Shown piece after piece: positions 1-7,294 of a stretch of 64,000 nucleotides of DNA (positions within the stretch are counted from its first letter, which is position 1; each line of letters starts with the position of its first letter). The notes beneath the pieces are model-generated. The model worked only from the letters and a program-made list of their open reading frames with translations. It had not been told where the DNA came from and made no database searches. The position numbers and the translations under genes were made by a program. This DNA is from Labilibacter marinus (GTDB lineage Bacteria > Bacteroidota > Bacteroidia > Bacteroidales > Marinilabiliaceae): assembly GCF_001659685.2 (NCBI RefSeq), contig NZ_LXYE02000001.1, forward strand, positions 124,001-188,000. The letters are read 5' to 3'.

Positions 1-66
1 TCGCTTGTTAGTTGTTTGATGCTCAAAAATACAAAAGGTTTAATGCTGAGCTGATATTATTTTACA

Positions 67-627
67 TTATTCTATATTTTCCTTTAAAAAGGCTTCAATT
101 TTTTTTGTTGCATGATGATAAGAAGCTTTTAAGGAGCCTATAGAAGTATCTGTTATTTCAGATATTTCCTGATATTTCATTTCTTCAAAATACTTCAAGT
201 TAAAAATAATACGTTGCTTATCTGGTAATGTGGCAATAGCTTGTTGTAACTTAAGTTGTAAGTCGTTTCCATCGAAATATGGATCGCTTTTTAGGGCATC
301 TCCATGGTTGTTGTCTTCATCATTAATGGAGTATTGACTTACCTTTTTCTTCTTCTTTAGTAAAGTTAGAGCTTCGTTGGTTGCAATACGATAAAGCCAA
401 GTGTACAAAGCTGAGTTACCTTGGAAGCCTCCAAGGTTTTGCCAGATTTTAATAAAACAATTCTGAAGTGCGTCATCAGCATCATCATGTGTAACTACAA
501 TTTTTCTAATGTGCCAATATAAGCGTTCCTTATATCTGGACATTATCAACCTAAAAGCATCCTGTTGTTTGCCTTCGGAATTAAATAGTTCAATTATTTC
601 TATATCTGTAAGTTCCTGATCGACCAT
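67..627 (-). CDS. ECF-type RNA polymerase sigma factor
   Basis: A 186-residue sigma-70 family protein that would direct RNA polymerase to a specific promoter set. Region 2 spans roughly residues 22-90 (DDADDALQNCFIKIWQNL, then TWLYRIATNEAL) and region 4 roughly 125-180 (LPDKQRIIFNLKYFEEM, then a helix-turn-helix ending SLKASYHHATKKI). The length is normal for ECF factors and the ATG at 627 leaves a full region 2. It is transcribed leftwards, so any cotranscribed anti-sigma gene would lie outside the window. The linker is unusually long, with an acidic, Asn-rich stretch around residues 100-120. The regulon is unknown. Confidence 0.93.
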   Translation of the reverse strand: MVDQELTDIEIIELFNSEGKQQDAFRLIMSRYKERLYWHIRKIVVTHDDADDALQNCFIKIWQNLGGFQGNSALYTWLYRIATNEALTLLKKKKKVSQYSINDEDNNHGDALKSDPYFDGNDLQLKLQQAIATLPDKQRIIFNLKYFEEMKYQEISEITDTSIGSLKASYHHATKKIEAFLKENIE

Positions 628-850
628 TAATACATTTCAATAACCATCGTACCATTTGACGAAGATTGTATAAAAAGGTTTAATCTTTTAATTAAAATAT
701 TTTGGTGAGATGTGTTGAATGTGCTTTTGTTGGTTGTAAATGAGGAGTATAGGTGTGAGGGTGTTTTAAAGAAATGATTATATGACTATGTTGTTCAAAC
801 TTATAGAGGCAGATTATGAGTTTGTATTTTTACCAACCAAAAAATTGATG

Positions 851-858
851 TACTTTTG
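851..858 (+). promoter_or_regulatory. candidate -7 box upstream of ychF
   Basis: TACTTTTG fits the Bacteroidota TAnnTTTG -7 element and lies 43 bases before the ychF start codon. The nearest TTTG (821-824) is about 26 bases upstream, longer than the usual spacing, so the -33 element is not convincing. Confidence 0.4.
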
Positions 859-901
859 CACCACTTTTTGATAATCTAGTGACACTGAAATAAATATAAA
901 A

Positions 902-2002
902 ATGGCATTACAATGTGGAATCGTAGGTTTACCCAATGTTGGTAAATCAACCTTATTTAATTGTTTATCAAACGCAAAGGCCCAATCGGCTAACTTTCCT
1001 TTCTGTACTATTGAGCCCAATGTTGGTGTTATAACAGTGCCAGATGATAGATTAATAAAATTAGAGGAATTGGTAAATCCTCAGCGAGTTTTACCTGCAA
1101 CGGTTGAAATCGTAGATATTGCGGGTTTAGTTAAAGGAGCCAGTAAAGGTGAGGGTTTAGGAAATAAATTTCTTTCTAATATTAGAGAAACCGATGCAAT
1201 TATTCATGTGCTTCGTTGTTTCGAAGATGATAATATTACGCACGTTGATGGATCGGTAAATCCTGTTAGAGATAAAGAGGTGATTGACCTTGAGTTGCAG
1301 CTAAAAGATCTTGAAACGGTTGATGCCAGATTACAAAAATCTGAGAAAGCAGCTAGAGCTTCTAACGATCCTGATATGAAAAAGCTGGTTGAGGTACTTC
1401 ATTTATATAAAGCAGCCTTAGAAGAAGGTAAATCTGCTCGTTCTGTTGAGTTATCTGAATCGCAAGAAAAGGTAGCGAAAGAATTATGGTTGTTAACAAA
1501 TAAGCCTATTTTATACGTTTGTAATGTGGATGAGGCATCTGTTATTGATGGAAACAATCATGTAGAAGCTGTAAAGGCAGTTGTTGCTGATGAAAATGCT
1601 GAAGTATTAATAATTGCTGCTCAGACAGAAGCTGATATTGCTGAGTTAGAATCGTTTGAAGAACGTCAGGAATTTTTAGAGGATATTGGATTGAATGAAT
1701 CAGGAGTAGCTAAATTAATTCGCTCAGCTTACAAGTTGTTAAATTTAGAGACTTACTTTACTGCAGGAGAAAAAGAGGTAAGAGCATGGACCTATCATAA
1801 AGGAGCTACTGCGCCGCAGGCTGCTGGGGTAATTCATACCGATTTCGAAAAAGGTTTTATTCGTGCAGAGGTTATTAAATATGACGACTACGTTAATTTA
1901 AAAACTGAAGTAGCTTGTAAAGAAGCTGGTAAAATGAATATTGAAGGGAAAGAATACATTGTTCAGGATGGAGATATCATGCATTTCAGATTTAATGTTT
2001 AA
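902..2002 (+). CDS. ychF: redox-regulated ATPase YchF (Obg family)
   Basis: Universal OBG-family P-loop NTPase of 366 residues that prefers ATP over GTP and associates with ribosomes. The G1 motif GLPNVGKST is at residues 8-16, DIAGLVKGASKGEG is the switch II/G3 region, and NVDE replaces the guanine-specific NKxD, as is normal in YchF and explains the ATP preference. The C-terminal TGS domain starts near residue 280 (TYFTAGEKEVRAWTYHKG). Full family length. It is a single-gene transcript with its own -7 box and a strong terminator at 2026-2058. Housekeeping gene; assignment is secure. Confidence 0.98.
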   Translation: MALQCGIVGLPNVGKSTLFNCLSNAKAQSANFPFCTIEPNVGVITVPDDRLIKLEELVNPQRVLPATVEIVDIAGLVKGASKGEGLGNKFLSNIRETDAIIHVLRCFEDDNITHVDGSVNPVRDKEVIDLELQLKDLETVDARLQKSEKAARASNDPDMKKLVEVLHLYKAALEEGKSARSVELSESQEKVAKELWLLTNKPILYVCNVDEASVIDGNNHVEAVKAVVADENAEVLIIAAQTEADIAELESFEERQEFLEDIGLNESGVAKLIRSAYKLLNLETYFTAGEKEVRAWTYHKGATAPQAAGVIHTDFEKGFIRAEVIKYDDYVNLKTEVACKEAGKMNIEGKEYIVQDGDIMHFRFNV

Positions 2003-2025
2003 GAATATATACTAATTCTATATTT

Positions 2026-2058
2026 AAGCCGATCTGTTTTTAATAGATCGGCTTTTTT
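2026..2058 (+). terminator. Rho-independent terminator of ychF
   Basis: Inverted repeat AAGCCGATCT / AGATCGGCTT with a short T-rich loop followed by a run of T, starting 24 bases after the ychF stop codon. Confidence 0.9.
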
Positions 2059-2137
2059 TATCTATGTGATAATTTTTGTTCTTGCATATGCAACCAGTAC
2101 GTATTAATTTCGTTCTGTATAAGTCGCAGTTGTATAA

Positions 2138-2740
2138 ATGATTTATAAATATTTTTTCATACTAGTGTTGGTGCTATCTACGAGCTGGATAGTAAGGGGG
2201 CAATCGAGAGAATCGATAAATCCAGGGGTGAATTATGTAGAAAAGAAGTTAGTGGAAGGTGATACGCTACCTCATGTAAACATTGATGAAGTGAAGGTTG
2301 TACAACCATGGAAGTTTAAAAATAATCGTCAGCAACGCAGATATAGTAAGTTAGTTATTAATATAAAAAAGACCTTACCATATGCTCGATTGGCAGAGAA
2401 GAGGCTAAAAGAGATTGCATTGGAATTAGAAAATATAGAGGGAGAAAAGAATCGGAAAGTCTTTTTAAAGGATGCGGAAAAAGAATTGTTTGAGGAATTT
2501 GAAAAACCATTACGAAAGTTGACCTACTCTCAAGGTAGAATGCTTATAAAACTGATTGATAGAGAAACGGGTGATACCAGCTATGAGCTTATAAAGGATC
2601 TTAAAGGTGGTTTCTCCGCATTTATGTGGCAGTCAGTGGCTCGACTTTTTGGTTCTAATTTAAAGTCGGAATATGATGGAGGAGGCGATGATGCCATGAT
2701 TGAGCACATCATATTAATGATTGACTATGGTATGTTATAG
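2138..2740 (+). CDS. DUF4294 domain-containing exported protein
   Basis: A 200-residue protein with an N-terminal signal peptide (hydrophobic residues 4-20, cleavage likely after residue 21). The rest matches the Bacteroidota-specific DUF4294 family: a basic RQQRRYSKLVINIKKTLPYA segment, a long charged helix, and LTYSQGRMLIKLIDRETG followed by FSAFMWQSVARLFGSNLKSEYD. No catalytic motif is evident and the function is unknown; a periplasmic location is inferred. It is flanked by a terminator and converges with a LytTR regulator, with 1 base between their stop codons, so it is probably monocistronic. Confidence 0.9.
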   Translation: MIYKYFFILVLVLSTSWIVRGQSRESINPGVNYVEKKLVEGDTLPHVNIDEVKVVQPWKFKNNRQQRRYSKLVINIKKTLPYARLAEKRLKEIALELENIEGEKNRKVFLKDAEKELFEEFEKPLRKLTYSQGRMLIKLIDRETGDTSYELIKDLKGGFSAFMWQSVARLFGSNLKSEYDGGGDDAMIEHIILMIDYGML

Positions 2741-2741
2741 A

Positions 2742-3488
2742 TTAAATAAAATTATTAGCCAATTTTGATAGCTCCTCTATTAAAGGCTTTAAGTTAGCTG
2801 ATGCTAAAGGGATTTCGATGTTAGAAAGCAAAATAAGGTTTTTCTCTTTATCTATTTCCGTGATGAAATTAAGATTTACAATACTAGATCGGTGTGTTCT
2901 GAAAAAATGATTCTTAGGTAAATTTTCTTCAATACTTCCTATTGTTCTTGAAACATATAATGGATCGCCTGTAGTCTTGTATATTTTGCAATAGTTACCA
3001 TCAGCAACAATAGCTTTTATTTGATTGTATGATACAATATGAACCCCTTTTTGGTGGTTAACTAGTAATTTGCAGGTGTTATAAGCAACATCGGTATTTT
3101 GATTAATATTGTTATTATTCGATGAGTTCTTTTTAAGATTAATTTTTAAAACAGCATCAACAATGTCTTTAGGTTTAATAGGCTTCAGTAGATATCCAGA
3201 AGCACCTAGACCAACAGCATCAACAGCATATTGTTGGTGCGCTGTAATAAAAATAACATCAAAATTAACAGTATCTAAATAGTTGAATAAGTCGAGGCCA
3301 GATTGATGTGGCATAGAAATGTCCAGAAAAACTATGTCAGGATCGTGTTTCTTTATAAAAGATATACCATCAGTTAAATTATCACCAGAAGCAACTACCT
3401 CAATAACATCATGTAGATACATTTGAAGAATCTTTTCAATGCTTTGTCTTGCAGAAACTTCATCATCTATAATTATTGCTTTTAGCAT
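2742..3488 (-). CDS. LytTR-family response regulator
   Basis: A 248-residue two-component regulator. The receiver domain occupies residues 2-120 with acidic pocket DDE at 8-10 and phospho-acceptor Asp56 in VFLDISMP, plus the conserved Lys in LLKPIKPKD. A low-complexity Asn-rich linker (around 122-130) joins it to a C-terminal LytTR DNA-binding domain (about 140-245; FFRTHRSSIVNLNFI is diagnostic). The cognate kinase of this type is usually a LytS-like protein next door, but none is adjacent here, so it is an orphan in this window. Confidence 0.94.
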   Translation of the reverse strand: MLKAIIIDDEVSARQSIEKILQMYLHDVIEVVASGDNLTDGISFIKKHDPDIVFLDISMPHQSGLDLFNYLDTVNFDVIFITAHQQYAVDAVGLGASGYLLKPIKPKDIVDAVLKINLKKNSSNNNNINQNTDVAYNTCKLLVNHQKGVHIVSYNQIKAIVADGNYCKIYKTTGDPLYVSRTIGSIEENLPKNHFFRTHRSSIVNLNFITEIDKEKNLILLSNIEIPLASANLKPLIEELSKLANNFI

Positions 3489-3689
3489 ATATACGGAATA
3501 AAATCTATGGTATTTGGTATTTCTATAGCGTAAACTTAAGCAAAAAATATAATACTGTAAAGAAAACTTTTATTTATAAAAGGGGGTATTTCGTTTAAAA
3601 AAGTATTGTCTTCACTAAGTGGATAACGAAAGAGTTTTATTTTCAATTAAAATAATCCAACTTTGTAAAAGTAACCTAACACTTAAGTT

Positions 3690-3815
3690 ATGAGTAAAAT
3701 TACATTAAATTATCGATCATGGTTTGGCATTAATAAAATAGAATTCCCAAATTTTATTCTGTTTGTTCAATGTGTAATTGTTGCAACAGTTGCACTCTTA
3801 CTTATAGTTCATTAA
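3690..3815 (+). CDS. possible 41-residue single-span membrane protein
   Basis: Short reading frame from ATG 3690 to TAA 3813-3815. The predicted peptide has a polar, basic N-terminus (MSKITLNYRSW) and a C-terminal hydrophobic stretch of about 20 residues (FILFVQCVIVATVALLLIV), as in a tail-anchored mini-protein. A strong terminator follows at 3860-3887 with no other plus-strand gene to use it, which supports a real transcript. No recognised family, so existence as a gene is tentative. Confidence 0.4.
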   Translation: MSKITLNYRSWFGINKIEFPNFILFVQCVIVATVALLLIVH

Positions 3816-3859
3816 ATACTTATTGTTTTCCAAAGAAAAGTATTACCAAACCAAAAGAA

Positions 3860-3887
3860 AGGCTTCTAAACGTAGAAGCCTTTTTTT
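3860..3887. terminator. terminator hairpin between the small ORF and elbB
   Basis: Perfect stem AGGCTTCTA / TAGAAGCCT with a 4-base loop and T7 on the plus strand. It overlaps the elbB stop region, and the minus strand also has a T-rich flank, so it may act in both directions. Confidence 0.85.
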
Positions 3888-4533
3888 ATATCATTTTCAA
3901 TAGTTCTGTCACTAGCTTATTTGTTCCAGTCTCAATATCAATAATACTAGCATCTAACATGTAGCATGGGGTTGTTACTATTTTATTATCAGCATCCACT
4001 ATTACTTCTCCATGATTAGATGATGTATGAATAGCACCCATTATTTCAATGGCTTCAGACGTTGCTTTATCCGATCCAATGGATACGTTTACATTTCTTA
4101 AAACATTAGCTAATATAACAGGCGAAATACACATTGCTCCAATAGGTTTTTGTTTGGAATGGAACTGTTTAATGATTTCTGCAATTTCGGAATTAACCAC
4201 GCAGTTTTCTCCGTTGAATGCAAAGTCTGAAAGGTTTTTTGCTGCACCGAAACCACCTGGTAATATCAATGCATCAAAGTCATCTATCTGCAAGGTCGAA
4301 GTAGGGTAGATATCACCTCTAGCTATTCGAGCAGATTCCTCAAGTACGTTTCTTGTTTGCTTAACTTCATCACCATTTATATGATTGATAACGTGATGCT
4401 GGTTCATATCTGGAGCAAAACATATGTACTTGCAGTTATGCTTTGCAATGGCTAATAGAGTTAAGGTGGCTTCATGAATTTCAGCCCCATCAAAGACGCC
4501 ACAACCAGATAATATTACAGCTATATTTTTCAT
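3886..4533 (-). CDS. elbB: ElbB-type glyoxalase (class I glutamine amidotransferase-like, ES1 family)
   Basis: A 215-residue cytosolic protein of the DJ-1/PfpI superfamily, ES1/ElbB branch. Family landmarks are the N-terminal GCGVFDGAEIHEA, the ARGDIYPT segment, LPGGFGAAKNLSDFA, and a nucleophile-elbow Cys in GAMCISPVILANVL. E. coli ElbB has glyoxalase activity and was named for an isoprenoid link. Length fits the family and the ATG start is clear. It is transcribed alone, ending at the hairpin at 3860-3887. Annotation is solid at family level; the physiological substrate is uncertain. Confidence 0.93.
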   Translation of the reverse strand: MKNIAVILSGCGVFDGAEIHEATLTLLAIAKHNCKYICFAPDMNQHHVINHINGDEVKQTRNVLEESARIARGDIYPTSTLQIDDFDALILPGGFGAAKNLSDFAFNGENCVVNSEIAEIIKQFHSKQKPIGAMCISPVILANVLRNVNVSIGSDKATSEAIEIMGAIHTSSNHGEVIVDADNKIVTTPCYMLDASIIDIETGTNKLVTELLKMI

Positions 4534-4578
4534 GATATTAAAAGTATGTGTTGAAAAAAAATGTTGAAACAGATAATT

Positions 4579-6387
4579 TTACTCAAACTCTAATATAATG
4601 GCAGACTTTGGGTCGAGTAAAACATTACTTAAATTTGTATAACTAATTTTTGAAATAGGGTTGATAGCCTTACTGTATTTATTGCTTACGTTACTAATGC
4701 TAGTTAAATCTATTTTTTGGTGACTGGTGTTATTGTTGTATACGATAAGAATATCGGAATTGCTATTGTATCTTAAAACGGCATAAATACCATTCTTGGG
4801 GTTATAGTGTTTTGTATTACCCCTTTGTAGAACGGTTTTGTTTAATCTCCAATTCAGTACGTCTGAGATATACTTGTGTGTTTTTAAAACATTAGAGCTC
4901 ATATTACTTTTGTCAGGAAAAGCACCTCTAACATAATCTACCCCTCTTTGGTTTGAACCTTGTAATAAGTATTCACTACCATATAAAATTGACGGAATTC
5001 CCCTATTTGTTAAAATATAGGTGTATAACATCTGAACAATTCCAGGATCTTTATCAGCTATGTTATAGGCTCTTGAAGATATGGAGTTATCAATAAATAC
5101 AACTTGGTTCTCAGGTTGCTTGTAATTAAAGTCTCTACTTAAGTTTTCTAAAAGTAAATTTACCCCTTCTTCTGCTGAAATATATTCTGAGAATGAATTT
5201 CGAAGTGTATGATGAATAGGATAATCATAATTAAAAACAGAAAGATCAGAAGGAATATGTTTACTATAATTTGCTAATCTATCTTGGTCTTTCGTATTAA
5301 GATCCGTTACTATTTGTAGGCTTGGAAAGTTAGTGTTAATCTCCTTTAGTAATTCAGCTATAAAATGAGTTTTATTTAGGTGTGTTTCGCAAATTTTAAT
5401 AGCATCAGGCATACATTTTTCAATCCACCAAATCGTGTTTTGTATTAAATATTGTTTTGAGATAGGAGCGTCTTGATTAATTAATTGGCTCGTGGTGATG
5501 TTGTCCTTATAATATTGATACGGAATTAAGTCCTGATCGTTATATGGATCAGATAGGTAATGGTTTTTGTCTGAGTAATCTATGTTTAGCTCCATAGGAA
5601 TCACCCAGCCCTTTATGATTGATTTACCAAAAATATGATGAATGTAACTAGACTCGTGTAGTACTAGGTTTTGAATGTACTTAATGTTACTAGCTTTACA
5701 ATTTTGCCTAAAAATATTAAGATCGGCAAAGGAGCCAAAACGTTTATCTAGTTTGTAATGATTGGTTATCTCATTACGATAATAGGAGTGTGAAAACTGA
5801 TTGCTTTCGTATATAGGAGAAAGCTCTACGGCTGTAAAACCCATCTCTTTAATATAATCGAGTTTGCTAGTAATCCCTACTAAATCACCTCCATGTATAC
5901 CTGAAATGCTAGCGTTATCTGGTTTCTCAAAATATCCTTCAGGTTGATCATTTTCAGAATCTCCATTAATAAATCGATCTATTACAACTTGGTATATTGC
6001 ATCTGACGAACTTAATTTTTCGGTATTAAAGTTTTTGTTTTTTGCGGTTAATGTAAAATTTATGCTTTGTTGTAATCGTCCTGACTGATAAATGTTTATT
6101 GGAACAACGCCTGGCGTTGCATTGGCTAAGATTTCTAAATCAAGAAATACTAAACTAGGAACCTTTGTAAGAATGACTTTATTTAATTTTACACTGGAGT
6201 GAGAAATCTGAATATTAGAGGATGAAATGGCTGTTCCTTCAATTGAAACAAGGATGTTATTATACTTCATTCCTGTCCACCAATTTTTTGGAAAATAATC
6301 TTTTACTACATTTTTCCCAAAGACATTCATAGATGTAAATAGAAAAAATACTACAAGTAATATGTTAAATGAAATTAATCTTTTCAT
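4579..6387 (-). CDS. secreted GH13 alpha-amylase-like protein with lost catalytic residues
   Basis: A 602-residue exported protein (signal peptide 1-24) with an N-terminal cyclomaltodextrinase-type beta domain (about 28-115) and a GH13 TIM-barrel fold (about 125-500; IYQVVIDRFINGD, GGDLVGITSKLDYIKEMGFTAVELSPIYES, RGIPSILYGSEYLL). All catalytic signatures are changed: region I reads NLVLHE at 240-245 instead of DxxxNH; the nucleophile site at 328-333 reads DAIKIC instead of DGFRID (Arg to Lys, Asp to Cys333); the acid/base position reads VTDLN around 360-364 instead of GE; region IV reads DNSI at 433-436 instead of DNHD. The frame is intact, so this looks like a conserved non-enzymatic carbohydrate binder or scaffold. 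It stands alone, not in a starch-utilisation locus. Confidence 0.88.
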   Translation of the reverse strand: MKRLISFNILLVVFFLFTSMNVFGKNVVKDYFPKNWWTGMKYNNILVSIEGTAISSSNIQISHSSVKLNKVILTKVPSLVFLDLEILANATPGVVPINIYQSGRLQQSINFTLTAKNKNFNTEKLSSSDAIYQVVIDRFINGDSENDQPEGYFEKPDNASISGIHGGDLVGITSKLDYIKEMGFTAVELSPIYESNQFSHSYYRNEITNHYKLDKRFGSFADLNIFRQNCKASNIKYIQNLVLHESSYIHHIFGKSIIKGWVIPMELNIDYSDKNHYLSDPYNDQDLIPYQYYKDNITTSQLINQDAPISKQYLIQNTIWWIEKCMPDAIKICETHLNKTHFIAELLKEINTNFPSLQIVTDLNTKDQDRLANYSKHIPSDLSVFNYDYPIHHTLRNSFSEYISAEEGVNLLLENLSRDFNYKQPENQVVFIDNSISSRAYNIADKDPGIVQMLYTYILTNRGIPSILYGSEYLLQGSNQRGVDYVRGAFPDKSNMSSNVLKTHKYISDVLNWRLNKTVLQRGNTKHYNPKNGIYAVLRYNSNSDILIVYNNNTSHQKIDLTSISNVSNKYSKAINPISKISYTNLSNVLLDPKSAIILEFE

Positions 6388-6740
6388 GCTGCCAATTTAT
6401 ATCTGCGATAATACTCAAAATTATCCATAAATATGCAATTCTCCAAAAAGGGGTTTTTTGTTGAGTAATAGTCATGAGGTGTAAAATAATACCTAATAGG
6501 GGTTATTTTATAACGCATGTTTCAAAAGGGTGTACATTTAGTTCAAAATTAGTACTCATGCGTACTATTAAGGTTTTTTAACTTGTGTGATGAACCTTTT
6601 TTTAATAGTTTTAAGATATGAAGGTCACTAAAAGGGCAAAAATAGTGGTGACATTCAGGTAGAAAAACAGTGTTGTATTTAACGTAATTTGATAAGGGGC
6701 TGGTTTTCTATTTTTTATTTGAGAGTAATTTTCGGGTTTT
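6388..6740. other. 353-bp intergenic region
   Basis: AT-rich spacer between the divergent GH13-like gene and a small plus-strand frame. It contains imperfect inverted repeats (for example AGTAC/GTACT near 6551-6566) but no clear -7/-33 pair and no RNA gene that I can identify. Confidence 0.5.
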
Positions 6741-6893
6741 ATGAAACTAAAATTTAAGGACATGTTTAGAAAGACGGAGGATAATACCGTAAGGTTGAAG
6801 AGAAAGATATTTTGGTTCTTTGTAATTGAGGTATTATTAGTAATTGCATTATTAGGCTTTACTTTTTTCTTAATAACGGTAGTATTAAACTAG
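6741..6893 (+). CDS. possible 50-residue single-span membrane protein
   Basis: Reading frame from ATG 6741 to TAG 6891-6893. The N-terminal half is strongly basic and polar (MKLKFKDMFRKTEDNTVRLKRK); the second half is one hydrophobic segment (IFWFFVIEVLLVIALLGFTFF and on), giving a positive-inside single-span topology. This charge pattern is unlikely in random AT-rich DNA. It converges with the DUF3859 gene, 10 bases apart. No family recognised. Confidence 0.5.
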   Translation: MKLKFKDMFRKTEDNTVRLKRKIFWFFVIEVLLVIALLGFTFFLITVVLN

Positions 6894-6903
6894 CAGTTTA
6901 TAT

Positions 6904-7287
6904 TTACTTTACATATAGGGATTTTTGAAATAGTATTTTCCCGTCAAGCCAAGTGGTCAACTTCCATTCACCTTTTTTATTGTGAATGGGTTCCCATATG
7001 GTATCTCCTAAAAAGAATTCGTAATTGTTAGAGTTAACAAAGTACTCTCCTGTAAACGGAGGTGCTGGGTTACCATCTTCATCAGGAAAAGCTGGGTGGT
7101 ATATTTCAAATTGTATACGTTTACCCTTGGCTCCTTTTATGCGTACCACATATCCGAATTCAACATCTAACTCGCATGGTATCTCCGTAGTTATTTTTTG
7201 AAGCTTAGGGAGGTCTTTTGAGCCGCGTTCCCAACGACTGTAAATTCCATAACTATATAATTCAGAGTCTATTTTCTTTTTTGCCAT
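6904..7287 (-). CDS. DUF3859 domain-containing protein
   Basis: A 127-residue protein without a signal peptide that spans one DUF3859 domain, a small predicted beta-rich fold of unknown function. Recognisable features are YGIYSRWERGSKDLPKLQ at the start, PAPPFTGEYFVNSNNYEFFLGDTIWEP in the middle and GEWKLTTWLDGKILFQKS at the end. It begins 7 bases after the TPR gene at 7295-9493 and is almost certainly cotranscribed with it, suggesting the two act together. Function unknown. Confidence 0.85.
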   Translation of the reverse strand: MAKKKIDSELYSYGIYSRWERGSKDLPKLQKITTEIPCELDVEFGYVVRIKGAKGKRIQFEIYHPAFPDEDGNPAPPFTGEYFVNSNNYEFFLGDTIWEPIHNKKGEWKLTTWLDGKILFQKSLYVK

Positions 7288-7294
7288 TTGTAAT

